A stretch of 64,000 bases of DNA from Bifidobacterium ramosum (lineage in GTDB: Bacteria > Actinomycetota > Actinomycetes > Actinomycetales > Bifidobacteriaceae). The position numbers were made by a program, and so were the translations under genes. The stretch is taken from the NCBI RefSeq assembly GCF_009299505.1, contig NZ_WBSM01000005.1, positions 143,155 through 207,154 on the forward strand, in the 5' to 3' direction. Positions 53,724-61,957 of the stretch are shown here, piece by piece. The stretch's first letter is position 1, and each line of letters starts with the position of its first letter. The notes beneath the pieces are model-generated. The model saw only the letters and a program-made list of their open reading frames with translations, was not told the DNA's origin and ran no database searches.

Positions 53724-54725
53724 TCACGCCATGAGCATGTGCAACCCGGTCATCACGAACATCGCGATGAAGCTCGTGGTCGCCAGCGTGAACCCGGCGA
53801 GCTTCGCATTGCCGATCACGCGATCGGTGAACAGCGTGCAGAACACGGCCGTCGGCGCAAAGCACATCAGCGCCACCGCCTGCCGCGTCGTCGCGTCGAG
53901 CGGCAGCAGGAACCACGCCGCCAGCGCGAACAGCACGCCGAACGGCAGCCGCCATCCGACCACCTGCAGCAAATCACGCACGTCATCCCGCGTCGCCGGC
54001 AGTTCCATGAGCATCCCGACCATAAGCATCGAGCAGAACGGATTCGCGTTGGCGACCGGCGTCAGCACGTCGGACAGCAGCGTCGGGATCGGCAGGTCGA
54101 GCAGCACCACGATGGTCATGACCATGTACATGTCGAACGGTCCGGACTTGAGGAATCCCAACGCGACGGCCCGCAGCCGCGCGAGCGTCGCGGCCCGGCG
54201 CGCCGACGCCGTGGCGGGACGCGGCGGCGCCGGCAGCGTGGGAGCGTCGCCGGCGTGCTGTTCGGTCAGCGGGCGGTTCGGATCGACGTGCAGCAGCGAC
54301 GTGGTCATGACGTTGCTGCCGGCGGTGGTCATGATCGCGTTGCCGATGTCGAACATCGCGCCGATCACGATCGCCCCGCCACCGTAGAACGCCTGCAGCA
54401 GCGGGAAGCAGAAGTTGCCGATGTTGTATCCGGACGAGTTGAGCATGAGAAACGCGCGGTCCGCGACCGGCCGGCGCCGCGTCGCCCAGTACACGAACGG
54501 CACCGGCACGAATGCCGCGAGGAAGCCGAACAGCGTGACCCACAGCAGGTCGACGCTGTGCGGATTCGTGGCGAACGATACGAGGATCGCCGCCGGCAGC
54601 GTGCAGTCGAACACGACGACCTGCATGATGCGGTAGTCGCGCGGTTTGAACATCCCGCAGCGTTTGAGCAGGTATCCGAACAGGATGATGAGGAGGAATG
54701 TGGTTGGTTTCAACAGTTGCGACAT
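53724..54725 (-). CDS. Auxin efflux carrier (AEC) family transporter
   Basis: A 333-aa membrane protein with about 10 helices in two halves. It has the family-typical VVFDCTLPAAILVSFA and the broken-helix segment LMLNSSGYNIGNFCFPLLQAFYG, where the Asn/Gly residues line the transport path. Bacterial members export or import small organic acids such as malate. A ~35-residue Pro/Ala-rich cytoplasmic loop (HAGDAPTLPAPPRPATASARR) joins the halves. It starts ~200 bp from a divergent LacI-family gene, which may regulate it. Confidence 0.92.
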   Translation of the reverse strand: MSQLLKPTTFLLIILFGYLLKRCGMFKPRDYRIMQVVVFDCTLPAAILVSFATNPHSVDLLWVTLFGFLAAFVPVPFVYWATRRRPVADRAFLMLNSSGYNIGNFCFPLLQAFYGGGAIVIGAMFDIGNAIMTTAGSNVMTTSLLHVDPNRPLTEQHAGDAPTLPAPPRPATASARRAATLARLRAVALGFLKSGPFDMYMVMTIVVLLDLPIPTLLSDVLTPVANANPFCSMLMVGMLMELPATRDDVRDLLQVVGWRLPFGVLFALAAWFLLPLDATTRQAVALMCFAPTAVFCTLFTDRVIGNAKLAGFTLATTSFIAMFVMTGLHMLMA

Positions 54726-54818
54726 CCTCGTTCGCCTCGCTTTATGTCGTGTGGTCGTCGTTGCGGTCGATGCGCGATCCGCGGCGACCGGCCGGGCCGC
54801 ATGTCAGAGCGCGTGTCG

Positions 54819-54863
54819 TTTGACGTGACGACGGTACGGTTTCTATGATTGTTTAACGCTAAG
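54819..54863 (+). promoter_or_regulatory. Promoter and possible LacI-type operator
   Basis: TTGACG (54819-54824), a 19-base spacer and TATGAT (54844-54849), followed at once by TTTAACGCTAAG (54852-54863). The latter is a near-palindrome with the central CG usual in LacI-family operators, positioned to block transcription start. Confidence 0.5.
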
Positions 54864-54923
54864 CCTACCCGTTGCAGCCGAACTGTCAAGCCGCGCGTCC
54901 CATCGCCGAACCGAACACTTATC

Positions 54924-56195
54924 ATGAACACTATGAACGATCAGCCGCAACACGCCTCACCGTCCGTCACGCACGATGCAACCGTCGCCCACAACACCGC
55001 CAACGGGCCGGCGACCTTGGCCGACATCGCCCGCGCCACCGGATTCTCGCTGATGACCGTCTCGAACGCGCTGCGTGGCAAACCCAAGGTCAGCGCGGCG
55101 AACCGCGAGCGCATCCGGCAGGTCGCCCGCGAGATGGGCTATCAGGCCAACGTGGCCGCCACCACGCTGCGCAGCCGCCGCAGCGGCATCATCCAAGTCG
55201 TGGTCGACGACTTCGAGGTCCCGTTCCACGCGCGCATCGCGAAATACCTGACCCTGGCGGCGGCCGAACGCGGCTATCAGGTCGTCGTGCGGCAGTCGCA
55301 GTCCGCACGGGAGGAGGTCAAGGCGCTCAACCCCGGCCCCGGCCTGATCTACGACGGCATCATTCTCGACGCGCCGAACATCACCGAACGGCAGGTGATC
55401 GAACACGGCACCGGACGCCCGGCGATCGTGATCGGCGACTGCGGATCGTTCGTCAACGTCGATTCGATGGACACCGCGTGCGCGCAGGGCGCGGCGGCCG
55501 CGGCCGAACACCTGATACAGGCCGGATGCCGACGGCTATTCGTATTGGGCGCCGCGCACCCGGACGATCAGGAGGCCGGGCACGGCGGCGGCAACGGATT
55601 CGGCCCGAGTCGACTTGCCGGCGTCATGGATGCGCTGGCGGCGCATGGACTGACGTTGACGCGCGATCAGTGCATCAACTGTCCGTGGTCGTCGGATGGC
55701 GGCGAACAGACGGCGGACATGCTGTGCGACCGATTCGCGACTGCGTCGGCCACGTCCGTTGCGGCGGCTACGGTGCGCGTACCGGACGACGGAACGACTT
55801 ATGCAGCGTCGGACGACGCGTATGCACACGGCTGGGGTGCGGACGTCGGCATGCTCTGCATGACCGATATGATCGCGATCGGCGCGTTGCGACGGTTCGG
55901 CGAACGTGGCGTCCGCGTGCCGCAGGATGCGAAACTGATCGGCTTCGATGGCATCCCGTTCTCCGCCTACACGAGCCCGTCGATCAGCACCGTGGAAATG
56001 GACGTGCCGGCCATGGCCGCCACGGTCGTCGACCGCATGATCGCCCTGATCGACCGCAACCGCAACAGCAGCAACCACGACGGCAGCACAGACAACGATG
56101 GCAACGACGCGGACATCAACGGTACAGGCACCGACGGCATCATGCACGCACACATCCCGTTCCGTCTCATCCCCCGCGAATCCACCGCCGACTGA
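54924..56195 (+). CDS. LacI-family transcriptional regulator
   Basis: A 423-aa repressor-type regulator. The helix-turn-helix is ATLADIARATGFSLMTVSNALRGKPKVSAANRERI (about residues 29-63), followed by the hinge helix ANVAATTLRSRRSG. The effector domain is a periplasmic-binding-like fold ending in GFDGIPFSAYTSPSISTVEMDVPAMA. It has a ~30-residue leader before the HTH and an Asn/Asp-rich loop near the C terminus. Two ATGs (54924 and 54933) are close and neither has a good ribosome site. Likely targets are itself and the divergent AEC gene, given the candidate operator between them; the effector is unknown. Confidence 0.92.
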   Translation: MNTMNDQPQHASPSVTHDATVAHNTANGPATLADIARATGFSLMTVSNALRGKPKVSAANRERIRQVAREMGYQANVAATTLRSRRSGIIQVVVDDFEVPFHARIAKYLTLAAAERGYQVVVRQSQSAREEVKALNPGPGLIYDGIILDAPNITERQVIEHGTGRPAIVIGDCGSFVNVDSMDTACAQGAAAAAEHLIQAGCRRLFVLGAAHPDDQEAGHGGGNGFGPSRLAGVMDALAAHGLTLTRDQCINCPWSSDGGEQTADMLCDRFATASATSVAAATVRVPDDGTTYAASDDAYAHGWGADVGMLCMTDMIAIGALRRFGERGVRVPQDAKLIGFDGIPFSAYTSPSISTVEMDVPAMAATVVDRMIALIDRNRNSSNHDGSTDNDGNDADINGTGTDGIMHAHIPFRLIPRESTAD

Positions 56196-56291
56196 CGCAT
56201 ACACACCTCCATACCCCCACCTCCGCGCCGCACCTCCGCGCAAATGCCCCTCCTCCAACACGCTTCCTCAATCTCCCAGCTCCCCCTCCCC

Positions 56292-56343
56292 TTAACGGAC
56301 ATACAGCCGATTTCACCCATGAAATCGGCTGTATGTCCGTTAA
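56292..56343. repeat. Family A palindrome, copy 20
   Basis: Family A arms with TTAACGG / CCGTTAA edges and further outward pairing (one mismatch). It lies in the convergent gap between the LacI and DUF4012 genes. Confidence 0.88.
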
Positions 56344-56405
56344 GAGGCTAAGCGGGCTGAGAGCTGCGAAGAGTTCAGACCCCAAAGATGCAACAGCAAC
56401 GAACC

Positions 56406-58640
56406 CTAGAAGAACGAGAACTGCTTGCGGCTCACGGGGCATTCGATCTGCCCGGTGAGCTGGCTAAGCGAGTCAAGCCCGCCGCCCGGCGACTTGCCCG
56501 TCGAGCTCGACGAACCCTTGCCCGACGAGGACGACGAATCCGACGAACCGGAGTTCTTATCGGCAGTATCGGACTTGCCCGACGTACCGTCAGCGGCTCC
56601 GGAGCCGTTCGCCGTCGTGCCGGAACCATCCGTACCGTCGCTCGATCCATCCGAAGTCGTATCGGACGTCGCCGCGCCACCACGCTTCTCGGCCGGGCAT
56701 TCGTCGGTCACCTTGCCATTCGAACCGATCTCGATGCCGTCGGCGTTCACGATCGGCGTGGTCACCACGTCAAGCGCCTGCGCGGCCTTCGCGCTCACAC
56801 GCACGGTGTACGACAACGTCAGCGTCTCCCCCGGGGCGATCCACTGCTGGTCGTACACGACATACTGGCGATCGTACAGGCTGGCGGCGTTGATGCGCCA
56901 CGTGTCCGCATCCGCCTGCACCGTCGTGATCTCGCCGCCGTACGGCGCGGTGATCACCACACGGTATTTCATGCCGCCGCGGGGGTCCTCGTCGCTCTGC
57001 TGGCCGCCGGTGACGAAGTCGGGCAGTTCCGCGGCCTGCTTCGCGGTCAACGTGTTCTTCATGGTGAACGTGACCGTGTATTCATCGCCGAGCTGGTCTT
57101 CGGTGTACTGCCCGAGCTGCGTGCCCTGCACCGGTTGCGTGATCGCGTCGTTGAGCGATCCGGTGGCCGCAGCCTTGTCGGCGGCGAGCTCGTCGCCGCA
57201 GGTCTTCGTCACGGTGGTCGTGGTGCGCAGATACCAGTCCTGCTTGCCCATCTGCAGTTCGGACAGATAAATGCCGCTTTGCGGTATGGTCTCGTCGGCC
57301 GACAGCTGGCCGCTGGCCTTGTCGTCGATGAGGCCGGTGTCGATGAGCGCCTCCTGCTCGGCGTCATCCTTCATCCACAGCTTGAGGTGACCGTTGGCAC
57401 TGGTGTCGCGGATGGCCTTGAGCAGCGCGGACGCCGACGACGGGCCGACGTTGCCGAGCACGTGCGTCATGATCTCCTGCGCGGCTTCGGACACGTACTT
57501 GTTCTGTTCGGCGAAGTCGGAGTGTTCGCGGTACAGTTTGTCGAGCAGGAACGAGACGGTGCTGGTGCCGTCGAGCGTGGTGCCGTCGGACAGGCTCACC
57601 GATCCGGTCGCGCCGAGCAGGGACTGCAGGAACACCGGATCGAGTGCGATGACGCCGGCCACGTTCTTCTTTTCGTTGCCCTTTTGGTGTTTCCACAGGT
57701 AGACGTTGAGTTTGGCCACACGTTCGAATTCCGGATCGATCGTGGTGGTGGCCGGGTACTGGTCGAACGTCGTGCCGAACACGTCGCGTTCCTTGAGGAC
57801 GAGATCGTCCATCGGCTCATCGGGGATGTCCCAGTCACCGCTGGTGGCGAAGTCGCCGATGGTGACCTTGCCATTGTCGGCCGTGATCGGCGCGACGGTA
57901 CCGACCATGCCGCCCGAGGACCGCAGTTCGGCCGGGTTCTGCACGAGCACGAGGTACGTGCGTTCGCCGTCCGCGCCGAGCAGCTGCGGCATGAGATTGA
58001 CGAGCTGATCGTATTCGCCGAGCGTCGAGTCGGCGGTGGCGAGTGCGTCCTGTTCGATCTGCAGCAGCTGCGCGATCTTACTGATACGCGGCGTATCGAT
58101 GGCCTTGAGTTGCGTCAGCTGGTCGGCGATATCCGTATGCGCCTGCTTGACGATGTCCGGCATCTTCATGAGCGGGCTGACGTCGACGGTGCCGTCCTTC
58201 ATCAAGAAGCCCTGCAGCTGCTTGGCGAGATTGAGCAGATCGGTGAACGGCCCGTCCACCAGCGTGCCGATCGAGTCGGTCATCTCGCGTGCCGCGGCGA
58301 GATCGGATTCGTATCCCGTGCGTTCGGCGAGCCACGTCCATTTCGCGGAGCTCATTTCGTCACGCAGCGAACGCGATGCGGACACCAGTTCCGTCGCGGA
58401 TTTGGCAACGTCACCGCCGCCGCAGCCGAGCGCGCTGTTGGCCAGGTCCTCGCCTGCGTCGAGCATACGATTCGCGTCACGCACCATCGCGAACGCCGAC
58501 GATCCGTAGAACACCACGAACGACAGAATCAGGCCGCCGATCAGCGCCACGACGGACAGTACGATATGCCGGGGATTCAGCCATTGCGCCAGCTGCTCGC
58601 GCCCTTCTCGCTGAGCGTGTCGTGGACTTTTGGATCGCAT
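56406..58640 (-). CDS. DUF4012 membrane-anchored extracellular protein
   Basis: A 744-aa protein with a short basic cytoplasmic start, one membrane helix (about 26-50, HIVLSVVALIGGLILSFVVF) and a large outer part. The DUF4012 region contains RTYLVLVQNPAELRSSGGMVGTVAPITADNGKVTIGDFATSG and TFDQYPATTTIDPEFERVAKL. The C-terminal ~100 residues are Ser/Gly/Asp-rich and disordered. The family is found in actinobacteria and is often near envelope polysaccharide genes; the function is unknown. The ATG at 58640 has GAGGTG five bases upstream; the GTG two codons earlier overlaps it. Confidence 0.88.
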   Translation of the reverse strand: MRSKSPRHAQREGREQLAQWLNPRHIVLSVVALIGGLILSFVVFYGSSAFAMVRDANRMLDAGEDLANSALGCGGGDVAKSATELVSASRSLRDEMSSAKWTWLAERTGYESDLAAAREMTDSIGTLVDGPFTDLLNLAKQLQGFLMKDGTVDVSPLMKMPDIVKQAHTDIADQLTQLKAIDTPRISKIAQLLQIEQDALATADSTLGEYDQLVNLMPQLLGADGERTYLVLVQNPAELRSSGGMVGTVAPITADNGKVTIGDFATSGDWDIPDEPMDDLVLKERDVFGTTFDQYPATTTIDPEFERVAKLNVYLWKHQKGNEKKNVAGVIALDPVFLQSLLGATGSVSLSDGTTLDGTSTVSFLLDKLYREHSDFAEQNKYVSEAAQEIMTHVLGNVGPSSASALLKAIRDTSANGHLKLWMKDDAEQEALIDTGLIDDKASGQLSADETIPQSGIYLSELQMGKQDWYLRTTTTVTKTCGDELAADKAAATGSLNDAITQPVQGTQLGQYTEDQLGDEYTVTFTMKNTLTAKQAAELPDFVTGGQQSDEDPRGGMKYRVVITAPYGGEITTVQADADTWRINAASLYDRQYVVYDQQWIAPGETLTLSYTVRVSAKAAQALDVVTTPIVNADGIEIGSNGKVTDECPAEKRGGAATSDTTSDGSSDGTDGSGTTANGSGAADGTSGKSDTADKNSGSSDSSSSSGKGSSSSTGKSPGGGLDSLSQLTGQIECPVSRKQFSFF

Positions 58641-58858
58641 GGGCACCTCGTCTCCGCATCGCCGGGTTGTTACTATGGCCGTTGCCGTGACCCTACCAGA
58701 GTACGGTCAGAGCCCGATATTAGCGCGAATCGGCTGTCTTGCCCATCGTCGGAGCCATGCAACGGCCCATTTTCACGAAACCCGCCGTCCGCCCCGTCCG
58801 TCTGCCATCCGCCTGTCCGCCCGCCCGCCGATTACCCGTCGTCACGGCCACGCGCACC

Positions 58859-58897
58859 GCTTTCAGTCTGCTTTCAGGTTCCTCGTAGCGGTATAAC
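58859..58897 (+). promoter_or_regulatory. Direct-repeat operator and -10 upstream of the ABC genes
   Basis: GCTTTCAG occurs at 58859-58866 and again at 58870-58877, an 11-bp period, and TATAAC follows 14 bases later (58892-58897). Direct repeats one helical turn apart over the -35 are typical of OmpR-family regulator sites. The rest of the 58641-59088 gap shows nothing clear. Confidence 0.5.
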
Positions 58898-59088
58898 AGT
58901 ATTACGCAAGAAAACATCCACATAGTACGGTCATAGTGTTGCCACGGGATGCCTTCGCCGTTCGGCGGCCTGTTTGGCGGCATCCCGGCCAACGCTAACC
59001 GGTGGTCGCGCCGTTCGCCGAGCCGTTTCCTCCAATGACGGAACAGTTCCGCGGGCCAGTGCGGCCGCAAGAGAACTGGAGAAGTCGC

Positions 59089-60498
59089 ATGTTCGTTCTC
59101 AAGAACGCCTGGGCTCAGCTCATGCGCCACAAGTGGCGCACGCTGCTGACCACGCTGATCGCCCTGCTTGTCGCTTTCGGAGCGCTGTTCGGGCTGGCAT
59201 TGCAACAGGCGAATGACACGGCCGCCACCGATTACGATGCGCTCGCCCCCGCCTCCGTCGTCCGCATGACCGCAAAGCAAAGCGCACAGTATAACGGCGC
59301 GGACGTCTCATGGGTGAAGCACTATCTGACCACGTCGAATTACAACGATTACTACAGCATCGTCACCGGTCAGAGCATCACACTGTCCAACGTGAACGCC
59401 TCCATGTCCGTGCCGGTGCGGCAGACCAAGGATTCCATCCAAGCCATCGCCGGTACGGATGACCAGGATGCGGACAAGACCGGCGGCGAATTCACGCTCA
59501 AGGCGTTCACCTCGGTGCAGACCGCGCGCGACAATGAACTCGGCCGCTACACCGTGGTCAAGGGCAAGCACCTGAGCTACTCAGGCAAGGCCCCGAAGGG
59601 CGCGCTCATCTCGCAGGCGCTGGCCGACAAGAACAACCTCAAGGTCGGCGACGAGATCACCGTCGCCAGCCCGTCCGACGCGTCGAAGACCGTCAAGCTC
59701 ACCGTGCGCGGCATCTACATCTACAACGATGCCACCGCCCCGGCCGGCAAAGGCTCGGACGCGAAGCTCGCCAAGGACAACCGCGACAACGCGATCTACG
59801 TCGCCTACGCCACGCTGTACGAATCCGGCATCACCAACGAGGAGGCCACCGACTGGTCCAAGCCGAACCTGAGCTACGTGTTCGAGTTCTCGAGCATGTC
59901 CGACTACAACAAGTACAAGGCCAAGGCCGCCAAGAAGGTAGCCGACGGCTACGAGATCGCCTCGCCGACCATCGACGCCTACGAGGCCAAGGTCGCGCCG
60001 CTCAAGGCGCTGGTGTCGCGTGTGGGCGTCGCCACGACGATCGTGCTGCCCATCGTCGGCGGCGTGCTGCTGCTCGCGTTGGTGTTGCTCGGCGTGACAC
60101 GCCGGTCGAACGAGATCGGCATGGCGCTGGTGTCCGGCGTGACGCGCGGCCGTATGGGCTGGCAGTTCATGGTCGAGGTGTTCCTGCCGACGCTGGTCGG
60201 TCTCGCGATCGGTCTGCTGGCCGGCGGGTTCGGCGCGAAGCCGCTGGGCGCGGCGCTGACCGGCGGCTACAGCACGCCGATGACGGCGGCGATCATGTGG
60301 CGTGTGGTCGGACTCGGCGTGGCGGCCGCGATCGTGCTGGCGATCATCGCCGCGATCCGCGTGGCGTGCTTCGGCAACGCGGCGCTGTTCCGGTCGCGTG
60401 ACACGACCGCTACGCCGTCCGTTGACACGCAGAACTCGGCCGATACGACCGACGACACTTCCGATACGGTATCCGACAACGCGCAGCAGGAGGCGTGA
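59089..60498 (+). CDS. FtsX/MacB-type ABC transporter permease
   Basis: A 469-aa membrane protein. The first helix (about 12-38, MRHKWRTLLTTLIALLVAFGALFGLAL) is followed by an extracellular domain of ~270 residues. Three C-terminal helices form the FtsX domain (TTIVLPIVGGVLLLALVLLG, FLPTLVGLAIGLLAGG, GLGVAAAIVLAIIAAI). An acidic Thr/Asp tail follows. Such permeases transmit ATPase motion across the membrane for export or signalling rather than import. Start taken at MFVLKNAWAQ with GGAGAAG upstream. The partner ATPase-like gene starts 2 bp after its stop. Confidence 0.88.
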   Translation: MFVLKNAWAQLMRHKWRTLLTTLIALLVAFGALFGLALQQANDTAATDYDALAPASVVRMTAKQSAQYNGADVSWVKHYLTTSNYNDYYSIVTGQSITLSNVNASMSVPVRQTKDSIQAIAGTDDQDADKTGGEFTLKAFTSVQTARDNELGRYTVVKGKHLSYSGKAPKGALISQALADKNNLKVGDEITVASPSDASKTVKLTVRGIYIYNDATAPAGKGSDAKLAKDNRDNAIYVAYATLYESGITNEEATDWSKPNLSYVFEFSSMSDYNKYKAKAAKKVADGYEIASPTIDAYEAKVAPLKALVSRVGVATTIVLPIVGGVLLLALVLLGVTRRSNEIGMALVSGVTRGRMGWQFMVEVFLPTLVGLAIGLLAGGFGAKPLGAALTGGYSTPMTAAIMWRVVGLGVAAAIVLAIIAAIRVACFGNAALFRSRDTTATPSVDTQNSADTTDDTSDTVSDNAQQEA

Positions 60499-60500
60499 CG

Positions 60501-61718
60501 ATGAGCGACAAAACCACCGATCAGGACATCACCAACGACGTTGCCGACGTTTCCGGCGACGAGCAGGACACGACCGTGACCGACGCGAGCACCGACACGA
60601 CCGTTGAGACGACCGCGGACGCGACCACCGATGCGGGCGACACGAACGACGCGAACGCCGTGCAGTTCAGCGTCGTCTTCGATGATGATGACGCGACCGA
60701 TATCACGGTCGATACTGACGTCGACGACGTCGCGTCGGTCGCGCTCGGCGATGCTGCGGACGCTGACGATACTGACGACGCTGACGTTCCATCGGCTGAG
60801 GCACCGTCCGACGACGACACCGACGACGATGCATCAGTCGAGCCAGCCGCATCCGACGATCAGGCCGATGCATCATCCGACGACGTGGCCGCGGCGAACG
60901 CGGCGCGCGTCAACGAAACACTGGCGCTGGGACGCACTGACGAGAGCGCCAAGGTCACGGCGACCGCCGCCGCTCCCGAAACCGTCGCCGAGCACACGTC
61001 CCTGCGCCTGTCCGAGCGACTCGACAAGGAGCTGCGCGGCAATCACGCCGACAAGGTGCTCAAGTCCTACCCATCGCTCGCTCTCAACAAGGTGACGGTC
61101 ACCGACGGCAAGACCGGCCACAACACGCTGGATCGCGTGTCCGCGGACTTCTACGCGCGCCACATCTACGCGATCGAGGTCGACAGCGACGACGAGCGCG
61201 TCGCGCTGCTCAGCGTGATGACCGGCCTGATGCGGCCGACCGACGGCGCGGTGATGAACAAGAGCCTCAACGTGCTCGAGATCGAGCCGGGCGAGCTGCG
61301 CGGCCACCGTCTTGGCGTGATGCCGCAGCGCTATGCGGTGCGCGAGGATCTCAGCGCCGAACAGAACGTGCGGTACGCGATGGACGCCTCCGGACGCACG
61401 TTCCTCAAGCCGAAGCCGGTGATCGCCCGCGAGCTGCTCGCGAAGGTCGGGTTCGACGTCGATACGCCGAACATGCCAGTCGGCAAGCTGCCGCTCGTGC
61501 AGCAGCGTCTCGTCGCGATCGCGCGTGCCATCTCCTGCGACGCCGAGGTGATCATCGCCGACGAACCGACCGGCGGCCTGAACGCCGACGACAGCGTCAC
61601 CGTGCTCAAGGCCCTGATCGCGCTCACCCGTGACAAGGATCCGAAGCGCTGTGTGATCGTGCTCACCGACGATCTCGAGGTCGCCGAAGTCACCGAGCGC
61701 ACCACTCACCTCGACTAG
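60501..61718 (+). CDS. ABC ATPase-like protein with degenerate nucleotide site
   Basis: A 405-aa partner of the FtsX-type permease. Residues 1-165 are an acidic, Asp/Thr-rich disordered extension. From ~190 it follows an ABC ATPase (LALNKVTVTDGKTGHNTLDRVSADF). Walker A should fall at 226-235 but reads EVDSDDERVA, lacking the Gly-rich loop and the Lys. The signature region is KLPLVQQRLVAIARAI instead of LSGGQQQRVAIARAL, and the H-loop His is Asp (LTDDLE). Walker B (EVIIADEPTGGLNADD) is intact. ATP hydrolysis at this site is therefore doubtful. The upstream stop overlaps a GTG (60495) that could serve as an alternative start; ATG 60501 has GCAGGAGG before it. Confidence 0.88.
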   Translation: MSDKTTDQDITNDVADVSGDEQDTTVTDASTDTTVETTADATTDAGDTNDANAVQFSVVFDDDDATDITVDTDVDDVASVALGDAADADDTDDADVPSAEAPSDDDTDDDASVEPAASDDQADASSDDVAAANAARVNETLALGRTDESAKVTATAAAPETVAEHTSLRLSERLDKELRGNHADKVLKSYPSLALNKVTVTDGKTGHNTLDRVSADFYARHIYAIEVDSDDERVALLSVMTGLMRPTDGAVMNKSLNVLEIEPGELRGHRLGVMPQRYAVREDLSAEQNVRYAMDASGRTFLKPKPVIARELLAKVGFDVDTPNMPVGKLPLVQQRLVAIARAISCDAEVIIADEPTGGLNADDSVTVLKALIALTRDKDPKRCVIVLTDDLEVAEVTERTTHLD

Positions 61719-61833
61719 GCGCCGGTTGGTCGGCTGCACGCGGCCGGGCAAGGCCGTGCGCAGCCGACCAACCGATGGCATACGGTCACACAGCCGTATG
61801 CCATCACGATCGTGTCACCCACGACTACATATA

Positions 61834-61887
61834 GAAAACGGACTTACAGCCGATTCCCTCCCAGTTATCGGCTGTAAGTCCGTTTTC
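61834..61887. repeat. Family A palindrome, copy 21 (compensatory variant)
   Basis: Perfect 21-bp arms. Where other copies have GGACATACAG, this one has GGACTTACAG, and the right arm carries the matching change (CTGTAAGTCC). The edges GAAAACGG / CCGTTTTC are symmetric and T-rich, so it may terminate both convergent genes. Confidence 0.9.
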
Positions 61888-61957
61888 TTATTCCGTCCTC
61901 ACTCAGACTTCTGCGCCCGTTCCGGTTGCGGTCAACCGGAACGCATCATGTAACGAA

